DNA of 64,000 nucleotides from Pinus tabuliformis (Eukaryota > Streptophyta > Pinopsida > Pinales > Pinaceae): positions 871,243,650-871,307,649 of the forward strand of contig CM062810.1 of NCBI GenBank assembly GCA_031772625.1, read 5' to 3'. Position 1 is the stretch's first letter, and every line of letters begins with the position of its first letter. Below are positions 20,907 to 33,935 of this stretch, in pieces. The position numbers and the translations under genes are program-made. The notes beneath the pieces were generated by a model. It did not search any database. It was not told where the DNA came from and worked only from the letters and a program-made list of their open reading frames with translations.

Positions 20907-23900
20907 ATATATGAGGTCAGAAGGGGTACATGATGGTTGAAATTTATTAAGTACAAAGAGATATCATTTGAGAACCTGAGAGGAAATCACCAGATTCCAG
21001 AACACTGAATACCTATGGAAGGAATCATAAAGAAGACTCATGTATGATGCAGGCATACCCATGCGCAGAGATAATAAATCATGTTTGTTGATCAAGTGCA
21101 ACAACGATCCATGATGTAAACATAATTTTATAAATAAGGCTGGAGAATACATAGTGGATCATCTGATCATAACCGCAAAGGAACACAATGGAGCTATGTC
21201 TCAATATCACATATACAAGAATTGATCAATGATGCTTGAAGAATGTCTAATCATTGATGCTGCATAAACGATCTCCATCATAGTACCATGTCATATAGGT
21301 GGAATAGTGGTACTGCATAAAACTTGGGTTTCAACATAAAGAATGTTGTTGAAATGAACTACAACATATAATGATGGCTCGTAGCACTGGAAAAAAATTG
21401 AAAGGATTGATAAGCAAACAAAGATGATGACACAACCCAAGGTCTTCACTGACTACAGATGATACATTTCTACACTATGGGAATAAATGAGTCGTAGTTG
21501 ACCATGTGATAAATCGTTTCATTACCGTTCATTGATGTATATCATTCAAAAATGTGAGACAACTCACTGATAATGATGATGAGAGCCAAGGTACCCCAAT
21601 ATAATCTAACAAGTGCAAATAAATGTGTTGAAGTCGAACACTTAAGAGAATATATCAATGAGGAGACCTTGATGTATTCTCACTGTCGATAACGAAGGAG
21701 TTTTCCATTGATTACTGCAAACCCTAAGGTACTGAAAAAAGGACTCTAGATCTCATCCCTACAGTAATGAGTTGGATTTGATGGTAAAATATCCACTAGA
21801 AGGAAGGCATTAAGGCATCCCACATCAACGAGTGTGAGTGTAACCTGTATGTGAATAATTGGAAGAACTCTGATGAAAAGAGATGAAGTAACCATTTTGA
21901 ATTATGTTTCCATCATACACAAGATGTGGCTAGCACACGACAAAAATCCTCTGAACCAACCAATAGTGAAAGATGACACAGAGATGCGAAATCCATCAAT
22001 TAGGTCAAATGGAAACCAAGGTGTTGCAGAGATCGCAATGTGTGATAATATAAGCTGACGTTTAACACAAGGGAAACCACCCAGTAAAATACCCATGAGA
22101 ATGATCGATGATGAGCACCAGGTCACCTATCAATGATGTAAATAGGACTAAGGCATGGCTATAGGCCTACTCTCAAACAAATTTTTCGAAGTGGATAAGA
22201 GCAGACCCACTAGAAAGTAGTCAATGGAGGCCTTCTTAACTAACATGAGAAAAGGAGAAAAGAACTGATGTGATACTGAAGATAACTTTGATAGACCGGG
22301 TATGTTTGACTGGAAATGAGTAAAGAGACATCGTAGAATGGCTGACATAGATTGAATTTCCTTGAATTAAAGAATGACTTATATGTGACTATATGGCAGC
22401 ATAAAATAACTTTGTATAAGTTTGAAATGTAGGAGGCATTAACAAACTCTCCATGTGATTGGAAGGGATAACCAACCGAAGGAGGACTAACTCAAGAACA
22501 AGGTTATAGCTCTCCTAAAGTAAAACTAAGTCCCATCCCAAATGGAGGAAGGACTTATTTTGAATGCTTTGTTCAAAGGCGACATAAATGACTCTTGTTG
22601 CCATCAAATAGGGAAGTAAATCTTGATTCCCACTCTTTTTGGAATATATATTTTTTGTCTTTTTCATATTTACATATTGAAAAAGAATGAAAGAATTCCT
22701 ATAGTATAGCAGAAAGAACGAGTGTTCAAAAATAGATGCTCGAGTTCATGGGGCTGGAACATTCCTATGCCTAATGCAAGATGGTGAAACTCGTCATCAA
22801 CACTCAAAGTAATGGTCTTTCCACAGATAATAGGTGTCAAGTCACTGAGGCTAATGAATTCATGTTTTGATCTTGTAGAAATGTCATGGTTAAAAGTGGC
22901 TTATACATGAGTCCAAATGAAGCCAACTTAAGGCCAAAAGGGTACAAGTAGTAAATATGCAATGAAACAATACAACTTAACACATGGGAACCTATAGGGT
23001 ATAAAGAAAAAAATGTAGTGAAGAAGAGGATAATTGAGGCTTCTTCACAAAGTCATGGCATGACTAAAGAGGACTCTCAAGCCTAAACAATTCTTGCAGC
23101 ATGGGAAACATATAATAGTGAGGATATAACTAGGAAGCACATGTAAGGAATGAATCTCCAATTATATTACAATTTTATAAGATGACGAGTGAAAGTGTTT
23201 GAAAACCAAAACATAATGGGGTTGACCCTATCGAAAAATATTGTAGTATGAGGTTAAAGTGGATAATGCAGAAGAAAGTGATATATCCTAACCTATATTC
23301 GAGTCATGAAAATCATACTTGCCATGATAGGTCTATGATAGTGGAGTTGAAGTGTTGAAAAATGTCTCAAAGTCTTCACTTACCTTGAAAAACAACCTTC
23401 CTCAACATTTCAAGCCAAATATTAAAAGTTTATGAAATAATAAAAATTGAAAAATATAAACTTTATAGAAGTGGGCTTCTAAAACTTCATTATATTAAAA
23501 AGACATTTCAACTCACCACAATTCATTTTGACTTGCATGTATTGAGAGTTTGAGAGTTTGGGAAACAATTTTGGGTAACCACATTCCACGATTTCCTCAA
23601 CCCATTCGTCAACCAAGGTCTTCCAGGTAATTCTAAACTCACTTTGTCATGGAGTTTATGTATTTTGAATAAATTCAAGTATTTTTTCACCATAATAATG
23701 TTAATTGAAATTTTCTTCTATGTGTGTGTGGGTCAACCCTTTGAAATTCGCCTATACAAATCCCTACACACGAGTTTTCAAAGGCAAATCTACATGTACA
23801 CGTGACTATCATTTAGAAAATTCACATATGCATACACAAATTTGAACAACTCAAATTCTAATGGATGAAAATTATTCAAATTGTAGGATGTCAATTGTTT

Positions 23901-23929
23901 GGAAGGAGAGAGAGCATACTGAAGTTGAT
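20907..23929. other. Element A 3' untranslated region, no recognisable gene
   Basis: About 3 kb between the antisense frame and the 3' LTR. The short frames on both strands (such as 21873-22058 plus and 22148-22348 minus) match nothing I know. Long 3' spacers are known in Tat-type elements. Confidence 0.5.
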
Positions 23930-24860
23930 AATGAGGTTTTAGGAAATCAAGGAGAATTGGATGCATTATGAAATTGTGGATTGCTCAAAGTTTACATGTT
24001 ATCAAACATGAAAACCCAAACTTGGTTTCTAAAAATATTTGTCCATTCCTAGGATCTAGACCAAGAGGTATTTATGATAGATCAAATTTCTTCAGAAATA
24101 GATGTAGAATATATTTACTTCATTACATGGATTTCCCAAAAATTGGATGTAGTTGATCTAAAAGAGAGGTTTGGGGATGACTAAATGTATTTGATTGCAT
24201 AGACATCTATTGCACAGAGGGAAGAGACAAGGTCAGATCTCAAATTTTGATTAAGAATGTGAGAAGCATGCCAATCAAGATCATTCTCTTTACCATTGTT
24301 AGAGTAGCAGGCTCGACAACTGTACACAAGGCCTCTCAACTAGCCATGTTCTTGTAGTAGAGTGCCTTCATTCAAAAGTATTTGACTGGTGCACATGCCT
24401 CCTAACTTGTATGACAAATTGACTAACTTGAGCGAGATGAGGGAAAAAAAGTAGTTTCAGCTATGGTAGGATAATTTTCTCCTTCTTCTTTGAGAGAGTA
24501 CCAGCACTCTGACCCAGATTGTCTACCACCATCATTCCTAGAGATCCAAGGATGGCTAGATGGTCACATCTAATCAGGCAACTAGGTGAGGGCGAGGTCA
24601 TCGGAGCAACATTCGATGATGGCTTCTTCATTTGCTGGGAGGAGCAAATAATAGATATAGATGAATATCCCTATACAAACATAGACTACCAAGAGTACTT
24701 GAATTTGGCCCTTCCTGAGGGCACTACATGGGGCGACATGGGTAAAGATTTTAAATTTTTATGTTATTTGGTTTTTCTTTTTTTGAATATGATATTTAAG
24801 AAGTTAAGAAAACTTTTTCGTGAAACAAAAATATTACAAGATTATTTGATCATGATGTAG
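23930..24860 (+). pseudogene. Antisense frame in the 3' region of element A, unknown conserved-looking protein
   Basis: Opposite in sense to gag-pol, a protein-like reading of about 300 residues can be followed with stops and a few frame changes. It runs from NEVLGNQGELDAL (about 23,930), through VRSMPIKIILFTIVRVAGS (about 24,270), FDWCTCLLTCMTN (about 24,380) and FSFFFERVPAL (about 24,470), to the longest open part at 24,513-24,860 (IIPRDPRMARW, IDEYPYTNIDY, LPEGTTWGDMGK). I do not recognise its function. Extra ORFs, including antisense ones between integrase and 3' LTR, have been described in plant Tat-lineage elements, and this one is in that place. That link rests on position and strand, not on a sequence match. 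Confidence 0.5.
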
Positions 24861-25319
24861 ATGTTAGAACAACGAGAATTGAGGGTCTTCCTAAGTACAT
24901 GCATCATGGGAAAGACACAGAGTGAGTGGTAGCTGAGACCAAGAGAATCTTACATATAGTGCAGATGAGCTTTGAGCGTTTAACTCACCATGTTCCAATG
25001 GTAGCTATAAAGGATCTCCCTAAGGTTGTTCAGAGGTGGGTGGTAGGAGTATCGTGAGAGTCGGTGTGATTCTTTTGATGGGTGGAAAGTTCCATCATCT
25101 TCTTCTGTGACGTTGCTCCAGGGCAGGGCCCACAAACTTATATTTTAGATGACTAATCTTTTATGGAGATGATTGGGTTTAAGCTCTAATTTTGTAGGAC
25201 ATTTTTCCACATGTTGTAATATTTTGAACATATTATTCCTATCTATATATAGATAGTTTCTCGATGGTTTGATTATATATACAGATGATTTCATGGTATT
25301 TTTTATTTTAATTTGATCA
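24861..25319. other. Element A spacer between antisense frame and the terminal RNase H
   Basis: Nothing recognisable is encoded on either strand. Confidence 0.5.
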
Positions 25320-25745
25320 ATGATTAATGTGATAATCTAATGCTTGATTAGCTATAGAATTAGCAAATGAATTTTCTCATCGTTGAATATGAATGGAAGT
25401 AATACAATTAAATGATCTTTGTAATAATATCACTCTCGAAAATTAGCAATGTAATAAAGGATCTCTCATACGATATATGTTATGTAAATGAGACACCACC
25501 AACTATGAATCCAAATAAACTACTAATGATTCAATACCAAAAGATATTTCTTCAAATAGTAAATTAATTACAACACTCTATTCAGCCATATTATTGGATG
25601 TAGGATTGATACATGTGCCTCTTATGACTAACAACTAGCCAGATGGATAGTATATTACCAAAGTGGCAGAAGCTAAGTTCAAAGTATGTCTACTAGCACC
25701 ATCGGTGAATCCTAGAGACATCAGATCACCCATTGACACCTACCA
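25320..25745 (-). pseudogene. Element A second RNase H domain, downstream of integrase
   Basis: RNase H removes the RNA strand of the RNA:DNA hybrid in reverse transcription. The minus-strand translation reads GFTDGAS (first Asp, about 25,703), NNMAE followed by a stop (Glu, about 25,590), VVYLDS followed by a stop and LVVSHL (second Asp), and NSFANSIANQALDYH at the C-terminus, where the usual last Asp of 'ADSLAN' is Asn. This is the pattern of the extra, archaeal-like RNase H of plant Tat elements (family knowledge). Both stops fit single-base changes at Tyr and Gln codons. It lies after the integrase C-terminus at 25,843-26,067 and is separate from the normal RNase H behind RT. Confidence 0.75.
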
Positions 25746-25842
25746 AAGTAGACCAAAATACCACCATCACCACAAGACCTATAGACAAAAGTAAACAACT
25801 ATGTAGAATATTTATAAAACAAAGCAAATACTAGGCAATATC

Positions 25843-27165
25843 CTAGGAATAATACTTCTTAATATAAAGCCCATTTATGGGCTCTGATAGCACATTTCTA
25901 TCAAAGTGAACCAGCTCATAGGTACCTTTCTTCAAGACCTTTCTAATGATGAACGAACCATACCACATAGGTTTGAACTTTCCTGCCCCCAAGGTGTATT
26001 TACCTTGGTCATAGAATAGGACAAGGTCACCTTCAGAGAAAACCCCTACGATGAACAATCTTGTCATATTGGGGTTTTACTCTCTTTTTATGAGCCTCAT
26101 TTATTGTGGGTGAATCTTGACACTACTCATCAAGATGTTCCAAATGAATAAGGCATTATTAAAGACTAGATGTGTTTGGAAGAAGTTCGACTGCTAATTT
26201 AAGAGATGGAATCTCACATTCTATAGGAAAGATTGATTCCAAACTATAAACCAGTTGAGGAGGAGTAAAACCCATGTTGGTATTAACCGACATATGGTAT
26301 GAATAAAGAGCAAGATATAGCATGATATGCCAGTTGGATCTAGATTTATTGATTTTCCTTTACATGATAGCTTTGAGGGATTTATTCACAGATTCAACCT
26401 GACCATTAGTTTGAGGATAGTACGGAGATGAATGCTCCTGCTGAAATCCTAGCTTTAAATCCAACTTAGACATCATCTTATTCTAGAAATGACTTCCGTG
26501 GTTAGTGACAATCGCCTTTGGAATATCGAAGCAAGAAATGACTTCATTGAAAATGAAAACAGTTGTTGTCTAACCATAATTTTTGAAAGTAGACATAGCT
26601 TCAACTCACTTCATAAAGTAGTCCACTACTATGATAATATACTTGTGACTCTTCTCCAAATCCAAGTCACAAGTCATAAAATCAATACCCCACTTTATGA
26701 GCGGACTGACAGTGATTATAGGGAGAAGAGTTGGATGAGTGCACATTCTCTGAGTATATATTTGATAAGGATGGCACATTTTGACTGCTTTGATGCAATA
26801 TTTAAAAATTGAAGGCCAAAAGTAGCCTACACAGATTTCTTTTGGGTTTTAGTAAGCCCAGATAAATGACCTCCATGAGCTCCACTGTGGTAATCATTAA
26901 GAATATACTTAGCTTCTTGTAAGGTTAAACAACGTATAAGGATTGAATCAATCCCATGATGATACAAATTGTCACCGATAATAATATAATTTTTAGCTAG
27001 GTGACACAATTTTCTACGTTCATCCTTCGAGAAAGCCAGAATTAACTTCGAAGTATGGAGATATACTATGATGTCTCCATACCAAGGATCTTGTGAAGAA
27101 ATGAGGAATATATGTTCATCAGGAAATGACTCTTCATAAACAACATCGTCTTCACATGGCAACTC
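25843..27165 (-). pseudogene. Element A integrase, degenerate
   Basis: The N-terminal zinc-binding part is clear at 26,827-27,162: FLISSQDPWYGDIIVYL, GDNLYHHGID, then NDYHSGAHGGHLSGL with the paired His. The C-terminal part is clear at 25,843-26,067: EGDLVLFYDQ, LGAGKFKPMWYGSFII, LSEPINGLYIKKYY. Between them (26,070-26,820) the catalytic core is shredded by stops and shifts in every frame, although fragments still resemble integrase. It cannot encode an active enzyme. Confidence 0.85.
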
Positions 27166-27169
27166 TCAG

Positions 27170-28560
27170 ATCAATTCTGCAAATACTAACCATTTTTTGG
27201 ACTTGGATGACATGAATTTGAGATCAAATTCTTGTAATATGTGAATCCATTTATTATATTTTCCCCCAATCACTCGCCTACTAAGGACAAACTAAAATGG
27301 ACTGACATCAGCCAAAAAAAAGTTTTTCTAAGAAGAATATAATGACAAAGCCATTCAACAACGTGAACTACTACCAAAGCTAATTTCTCTAATGATAATA
27401 CCAAAGATCAAGACCGATTTAGCCTTGGATCATATAGAAAATCACATGATCTCTAAGAGCATGGTCTTCCTAAACTCGAGAAATCCTAATCGTTGATTCT
27501 GTCGCAATGAGATAGAAGAGGAAATCCCCGCCATAATTGAGTGGACTTAAAAGACGAGCAGAGGTCAATGTCTTTTCCAGAGCATCAAAGGAGCATTGAA
27601 CGAAACATTCCCAAACAAATGGAAATCATTTCTTCAGTAATCACATAAATCCTTTCGTAATCTTGGCATAATTTATGATAAATCCCCTTTATAAGTTGGC
27701 TTTACCTTAGAGACTTTAAAGTTGACGAACTATTGAAGAGGTAGGCAACTGAAGTATTGCCTCAACCTTTAAGGGATGAACTCGAATCCCTTCATTGGAT
27801 ACAATGAATCCCAATAATCGACTAAACGTGATATCGAAAACACATTTATTAGGATTCAACCAGATCTTATCGTAACGAAATCGTTCAAAAAGCAAATGAA
27901 GGTGATGTGGATGATCAATTATCTTTCGATAATGAGAGTCTAGGTCATCATGATATGCTTCTATAATTTTCTTGATGCCATGGAAAGCATAAGATATGGC
28001 CTGCTGAAAAGTCACTGCAACATTTTTTAGGCCAAAAGGCATATTTTTGTATGAAAATGTACACCAAGAAAAAATAAATGTTGTCTTGTGTTGAGATTCG
28101 GGATGGATATTTATTTGATTATATATCCTGAAAAATCATCAATGAAGGATAACACCTCTTTTATAGAACACTCATCAATGATATGATCAATAAACGGAGT
28201 GGGGAAATTATCTTTAGGACAAGCCTTATTCAAATCCCTAAAGTCAATGCATACCTAGATCATTCCTTGATTTGCATTAATAGGGACTCGATTCGAGACC
28301 CATTCAGTTAATAGAATGGGGTATATGAAACCCATCTTAAGCATCTTTTCAACCTCAGCTTTAATAGCTACTTCTTTCCTAGGATTTATCAATTGAATCT
28401 TTTTCGGTATAGGCCTAGAATTTTCATAAGTATTGATCTCATGTTGAACTATTGATGGATCGATTCCAGGAATTTCCTCATGAGACCAATTAAACTCATC
28501 TCAAAATTTCATAAAGAGGTTAGTATAAATATTGGTTTATTCAGGGGAACATGCAGTTCC
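27170..28560 (-). pseudogene. Element A reverse transcriptase and first RNase H, degenerate
   Basis: RT begins with a KVQHDINTY-like lead (here VQHEINTY, about 28,440), then AEVEKMLKMGFIYPI, VCIDFRDLNKACPKDN (about 28,230), FIDHIIDECSIKEVLSFIDD with the first catalytic Asp, MPFGLKNVAVTFQQA (28,042), and AYHDDLDSHYRK at the YxDD site. LLGFIVSNEGIRV and the thumb follow, to 27,716. Several stops and at least two frameshifts separate these blocks. Traces of the connection and RNase H run to about 27,200 but are poor. Confidence 0.85.
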
Positions 28561-28943
28561 GATGAAGATATTTTCCATAATATTGGGATTCCTGGAGATG
28601 TTCACTGGAATAGTTTCTGAAATATTGGACATATTACCTTTGGAAAAAATCAGTGATGGGGACAAAGGATTTAATATTTTGTGAACACTTCCAGTTGAAT
28701 AAGACCGAACAAATTTGACTCAACTATATGAAAATCAGGCAGAAAATATGATCGATTATGAAAATCATCCCAGGGTATTTCTACACCAGTCATTGCTTCT
28801 AGGATTGCTTCTTCAGATGGTAAGACTATATAAAGGTAGTCGATATTTGAAGTAGAGTGAAGAGTCTAGACCAGAGCCACATCACCATATAAATCCTCTA
28901 ATGGGAGAGGAATGGGATCTAAATTTGTAGAATTCACTATAGA

Positions 28944-30071
28944 TTAATATGTGATTTGCACTACATATATAGGGTATTCCATTCCACCTACTTGCCCCTC
29001 TTCTAATGTGGCACCTACTTGCCCCTCTTCTAATGTGGCGATATAGGGGGGTAAGGGCCAATGATTAGAAAAATAATGAGTTATGAAGTAATCTCTTAGA
29101 GTAGAAACCTTGGAGGATGAAATGACATTAACATGACAAATAGGACAAGGAAGGTCAAAAGTACCCATCAATGAGGAATAGATTCCAACTCCTGAATTCT
29201 CCACAGGCTGCTTGGTATTCTTCACTAAGGAGATGGTAGAATTAGAAGATGAATTGGGATCATTAGGAGAATAATCCATTTCATCAATCTTAACAATTAT
29301 CCCTTCATGGGGGAAGCACAGGATGTGAAACAAAGATGAAACAATATCATCCATTGCATAAACCCAATTTCGACCCAACAAAATATTATAATCCAGATGG
29401 GCATCAACTATTTCTACCTCGACATTGACAACCTTTCCCCCAACATAGATAGGAAAGGATGGAACAATTCAATGAGGCCTATGAGAATGGCCATTAAATG
29501 CACTAAGGAGAGTAGGGGAAGGAACAACTTCTGGAGATTTGATAGCCTTCTAACATGACATCGACATGACACATGTGGAAGCCTCTTCATCAACTACTGT
29601 TCGAAAGATATTCATTTTCCAATATATAGATTTAATCTAGAAATCCATGTGATGAGGGAGTCTCTTCTTAACACTTGACATATCAAATGTTATAACAAGA
29701 TATTTGTTTATATCCACTGCTCTGATTGTAGTGATAAATTCACTCCTTTTTGCATGACACGATTCGAGTACCTCTACCGCTGACATTGCACAGGGACTTT
29801 GAGCCATATATTTAACAAAAGAGTAGTTTTGAGTAGCCCTAGCATTGGGATTAATAGTCAAACATTTTGTAGAGCCTTTTGACATCCAAATTATAAGCTG
29901 AACTATAGGCCTCTCAATATGGAGTGGCTCTGGAATAATGGAAGTAGTCTTAGCCTTAGAAGCTTCTCGTTCACCATAATCATGTGATCTTGTATCAACA
30001 TCAACCTGATACCTCACCATATAGACATTCGATGTGGATTCCGCTTCTTGGTTTCCCCTATGGGGTTTCAA
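28944..30071 (-). pseudogene. Element A protease region, degenerate
   Basis: Two open pieces (29,637-30,071 and 28,944-29,381) flank a broken stretch. In the gap, near 29,570, the minus strand reads TVVDEEASTCVMS, a damaged form of the retroviral-type protease site (usual VDNGASxxVM). ILGRNWVYAMDDIVSS at 29,340-29,385 is the typical second half of plant Ty3/gypsy proteases. The 28,944-29,381 piece contains a 27-bp tandem duplication (about 28,985-29,038) that repeats ATLEEGQVG. Confidence 0.75.
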
Positions 30072-30150
30072 GTACCACCATTAATGCCATAAAACATATG
30101 TTGTCCTTGGGGAAAGGGTTAGTCAACACAGCCTGGGAACTTGAAGAACC

Positions 30151-31427
30151 TTATTGAGCTAACAAGCATTGAGCATCTTGAATATTAGGGAAAAGATTGG
30201 TAAGATGATCCCCACTCCATAACTTGCATGGGAACTTTACTTTCCTTTTTGATTCCTTCTTTCCCTCTCCAGTATAATTACTGGACTTGTTCTCATTTTG
30301 TTTCCTAGCCTTATCTTTCTTCTCACCACATCCCTTATTCTTCCCATCAGAATGTTGGTCTCCTTTAGGGTACGGAGAATGGACAACATTAACTACTAAA
30401 TGTTTGGAAGGTATAGGCACTGACAGCGATGTCTGCACTGAAGAAGTAGATTGTAAAGACAAATGTTGCAATTAATTCAACAAGTTAGTCGTGCTATTAT
30501 CATTCAACCCTAAAATTTCATCGGCATGGGTTCCCAACTTGGTTTTGGCTACATCGACCTTTGATCGAGGAGCATCAAGAAGAACCTTATAGAGGACTCC
30601 AATTTGAGAATATATAAGTTCTAATTGTTAGGCTCTAAAGACGGCAGGTTCTTCAATGAACACTCCGGAGAAAGCCACATCCTTATAAATTTATGGCTGT
30701 AAATATTTCAAAAACCATTTGAGAATGAAATCATTAGGTATATAGGCCTTAATCAGCCTCTTCCTTCTATGCAACTCTTGGATATGGTCATAAACATGAG
30801 TTGCTTTGTCTTTCTCAAAATTGGTTAGAAGCTCAGTTTTGGCATCATATCGGACACACAACTGAAAATGGTTTAAAAAATTAGTAGCCTGTTCACGAAA
30901 TGTAGAGAAGGTACCCCTTTTTAGCTCAATATACCATTTTACAATGTTCTCAGTTAAGGTTCATTGGAATAATCTCAACTTGATTGAATCATTGATCAAG
31001 GATTTCAATGAGCAGCATAAATGGAATGTTCTTATATGATCAACCTTATGCTCCCTAAAATTCGCTTCAAATTTAGGAATATTTTGGTGGGAATCAGAGG
31101 CCAAACCGAGTTGTATAGGATTGGATTGTTTGTAAAATTTGAAATATCTAGCAAGTTTAAGGTAGCTAGGAATGGTAAGCATGGAACAGAAGAAGAATTC
31201 CACCCACGAAGAGAAAAATGTTTTATATTAGGAAAAGGGTATCCTAGATTTGGAGAGGCACCAGGTTTCCATGGGTTACTCATAGAAGGAGTTGAACCAT
31301 AAGGGAATCCTTGTGGCCTAGAGGTATTCAAAGGGTATCCATCCCCTATCATAGGTTTACCATACATAGGATAGTTTTCTCCTAGCAGAACATTGAAAGA
31401 AGATGATAACCTCTGATAAGGATTCAT
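30151..31427 (-). pseudogene. Element A gag, degenerate
   Basis: Gag forms the particle that packages element RNA. The minus strand shows a Pro/Gly/Tyr-rich N-terminal part (31,032-31,427), then a capsid-like block (LINDSIKLRLF, LTENIVKWYIELKRGTFSTF near 30,930, FLNHFQLCVRYDA, RKRLIKAYIP, LELIYSQIG) and a basic tail (30,151-30,471, rich in Lys, with 'PCKLWSGDHLT' where a zinc knuckle would lie). It is broken by at least three stops and a frameshift. Confidence 0.75.
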
Positions 31428-32539
31428 TGCACTAGCTAGTGGAGGAAAGACGTATGAGGTCTGGATTGAAGGAAACGAAATCCTCCCCTACTGACAAAAC
31501 AAATGGGATGGATTCCCAACCCCTAAACCACTAACAGAAGGATTTGACCATCGTTGAACTCCTTTGAAAGGATTAACATTATGATCCTATCTTAAGTTCA
31601 ACGATGTATTGGAAGGAGGGATATGACTGCTTCCCAAAGAAAAACCCTAAGAAGATGCTAAATCACTTGTCATAGAAGTCATAAATGTGGAAACAATGGA
31701 TGTAAATGTTGAAGGAACTATGCAAATCCCACTAGGTGGCGTCCTAAAAAGGATAGGCACCAATGAAAGAAACGAAAGGTTGGGTGCCCCTACTCGGAGC
31801 TAGAATGGAGGTAGAGCCAACATCTATTGTACTAGATGTAACAGTAGAGAAGGAAACAAAACACCCTCCTACAACTCAAGGAGGGTTCTACACACCAAAG
31901 GTATCAACAACCATGGTTACACCACTAACATTTGCCATCTAGAAAAATGGAGAGCGAACATGGCTTGCCGACCTCTGGGTCGGGGTACCCATGTATGATA
32001 CAACGTATGGAATATGATAAGGAAGGGGTGTCGAAGGAGTCACGGGGGACTCATGGATGTCTTCAATATTATTCTCATATTCCGATTAGAAGAGAATCCT
32101 AGCAAGGAATAGAGAGTTTCCATCCTAATTATGAAATGTACCAAGTTCACCCTACGAAATAAGAGCCCCTAAAGATGGATTAATTTCCCATGCGTCAACT
32201 GCTACTAGTTGAAAATCACCAGTAGAATTACTCCTACGACTTCTGGATGAATGCTCGACAGTCGGAGATGAAAGACCATGAAGCCTCCTTGACTAATGAA
32301 CCTATTGATCAGCCACTTTTAAATGTTAAGAGAACTTTTTAAATACTAAAAATATAATAACTTATGGAAATCTAGGAATGGATAGCACTCACTAAAAAAG
32401 TCCCTAAATATACAACTGAACAAGCAGATTCCAGGTCTTTCCACTTTGAGTGATTAGGATCAGACACCAAAATACAAGAAAGTGAATATAAGGACATTCT
32501 GAAGATAGTTTGGGATAATTATGACCCAAGCCTACCAGC
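31428..32539 (-). other. Element A leader, gag-proximal part
   Basis: Sequence between the gag remains and the insertion point of element B. It continues at 46,007 once B and one copy of its GAAGG duplication are removed. I found no clear gene; part may be the eroded gag N-terminus. Confidence 0.5.
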
Positions 32540-32544
32540 GAAGG

Positions 32545-33352
32545 TGATGAGCTTCGGTATCGCAACAAGAATGTTGCAACTCCAAAGGATACCAAATTTA
32601 ATTATGAACCTACGGTTCGTACAAACTTAAGAGGTAGTGGCACTATATGTGCAACATACAAGGTGTCCTTCTTTTGCTGTCATGATGTAATGGAGTGAAT
32701 GAATGAAATCAAATCCTAAACTAATTGCAGAAAATGAAATGCTCAAAATGGAAAACTTAACCTATTGCAAGAAAGAAAATACAAGGAAAGAAACCTATTC
32801 TAATTGCATAAAATAAATATCATGAAATAAATGTCAACCATTACATTTCAAAGAGTTTATATCCATTAACATATTTGATTGGATGTGGCAATCAAGAAAA
32901 TCGTCATTGTATTATCCAATCCATAAATATGTCTATTAGCCCAAATCACTGAAATATTTTGCATGGGTAAAGAGGAAAGACCTAAGTGGTATTTAGTATT
33001 CCCTAATAATTAATTTAGATCCTAGGGGTCTTGATTCAACCCTAAGGGATCATAACCAAGCTTCTTGAGTGAATCTGGGCAAGTATATACATGCCAGAAG
33101 AGTACTACAGGAAACAAGAGATTTACTATCGAAAACTATAATTCACCTAATGACCAAGCAAATAAAATCCAAATTGGATGGGACAAATTTTGTTATCGAC
33201 TAAGATCTCGTAGGTCTCCATTCCAAGTGGAATCACTCAAAAGTACATCTGTTAACCCATGATAGAAAAATAAAAAAACAATTACTAGTCTAAAATCTAG
33301 AAATTCGAGAACTAGTGAGCTAGTAAATCTTTAAAATGCCTAACCTAATCAA
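32545..33352 (-). repeat. Element B left (3') LTR, first segment
   Basis: Starts TGATGAGC after the GAAGG duplication and aligns with 44,120 onward. It is cut at 33,352 by copia element C; the LTR resumes at 38,357. The ATCAA at 33,348-33,352 and 38,352-38,356 is the target duplication of C. Confidence 0.9.
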
Positions 33353-33813
33353 TGTTGGGTTGTGTTATATTCTTTCCACAGCTAGCCACCCTAGTTAACT
33401 AGGGTGTTAGAGGGGGGATAGAGCCCCCACTTCATTGCGCCGATTGCATAATGAGGGGGTCACAAGGGGTTTGAGGAAGATGATTAGCCCCCCTCCATGG
33501 TGTCCGAGGCAGTGCCCAAAGGAAAAAAAATTGTACCCTATATTAGGTTGGCGGACCTACCTATGGTTTGTGCATGGTCTTCACACATGGTTTTAGGTGC
33601 GATGGTTTTCGGTCCATGGTATTCAAAGCATGTATATATATGTATTATAACATTGAAAGGAACATAATGAAAAGTCAATCTGGTAGTCTCAGTTTTGGGA
33701 TCCAGGGGAAATCTCTGTGTATATTTGTTTTATGTGTTATGCTCTCACTATTATTTATTTTATGTTTTTTGAATTAGAATGTAGTTAATTTCTGTACGGG
33801 GTTAAAAACTACA
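33353..33813 (+). repeat. Element C 5' LTR
   Basis: TG...CA ends, paired with 37,911-38,351. A TATA-like run (gtatatatatgtatta) lies at about 33,631-33,646. Confidence 0.9.
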
Positions 33814-33815
33814 TT

Positions 33816-33827
33816 TGGTATCAGAGC
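33816..33827 (+). other. Element C primer-binding site (initiator Met tRNA)
   Basis: tggtatcagagc, two bases after the 5' LTR. Confidence 0.95.
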
Positions 33828-33935
33828 TGTTTTGGCTTCAAGGGGACATCTTTGTTGCTAAGGGGTTTTTCTCGTGCCTGTGGTATACCCTATTCAGTGG
33901 AAGATCTACATGATCGATTCTGGTGGCAAAAGAAG

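Noticed and set aside
26489..26812. Plus-strand frame of 107 codons
   Set aside because: It lies opposite the decayed integrase core of element A, and its texture is explained by the complementary strand.
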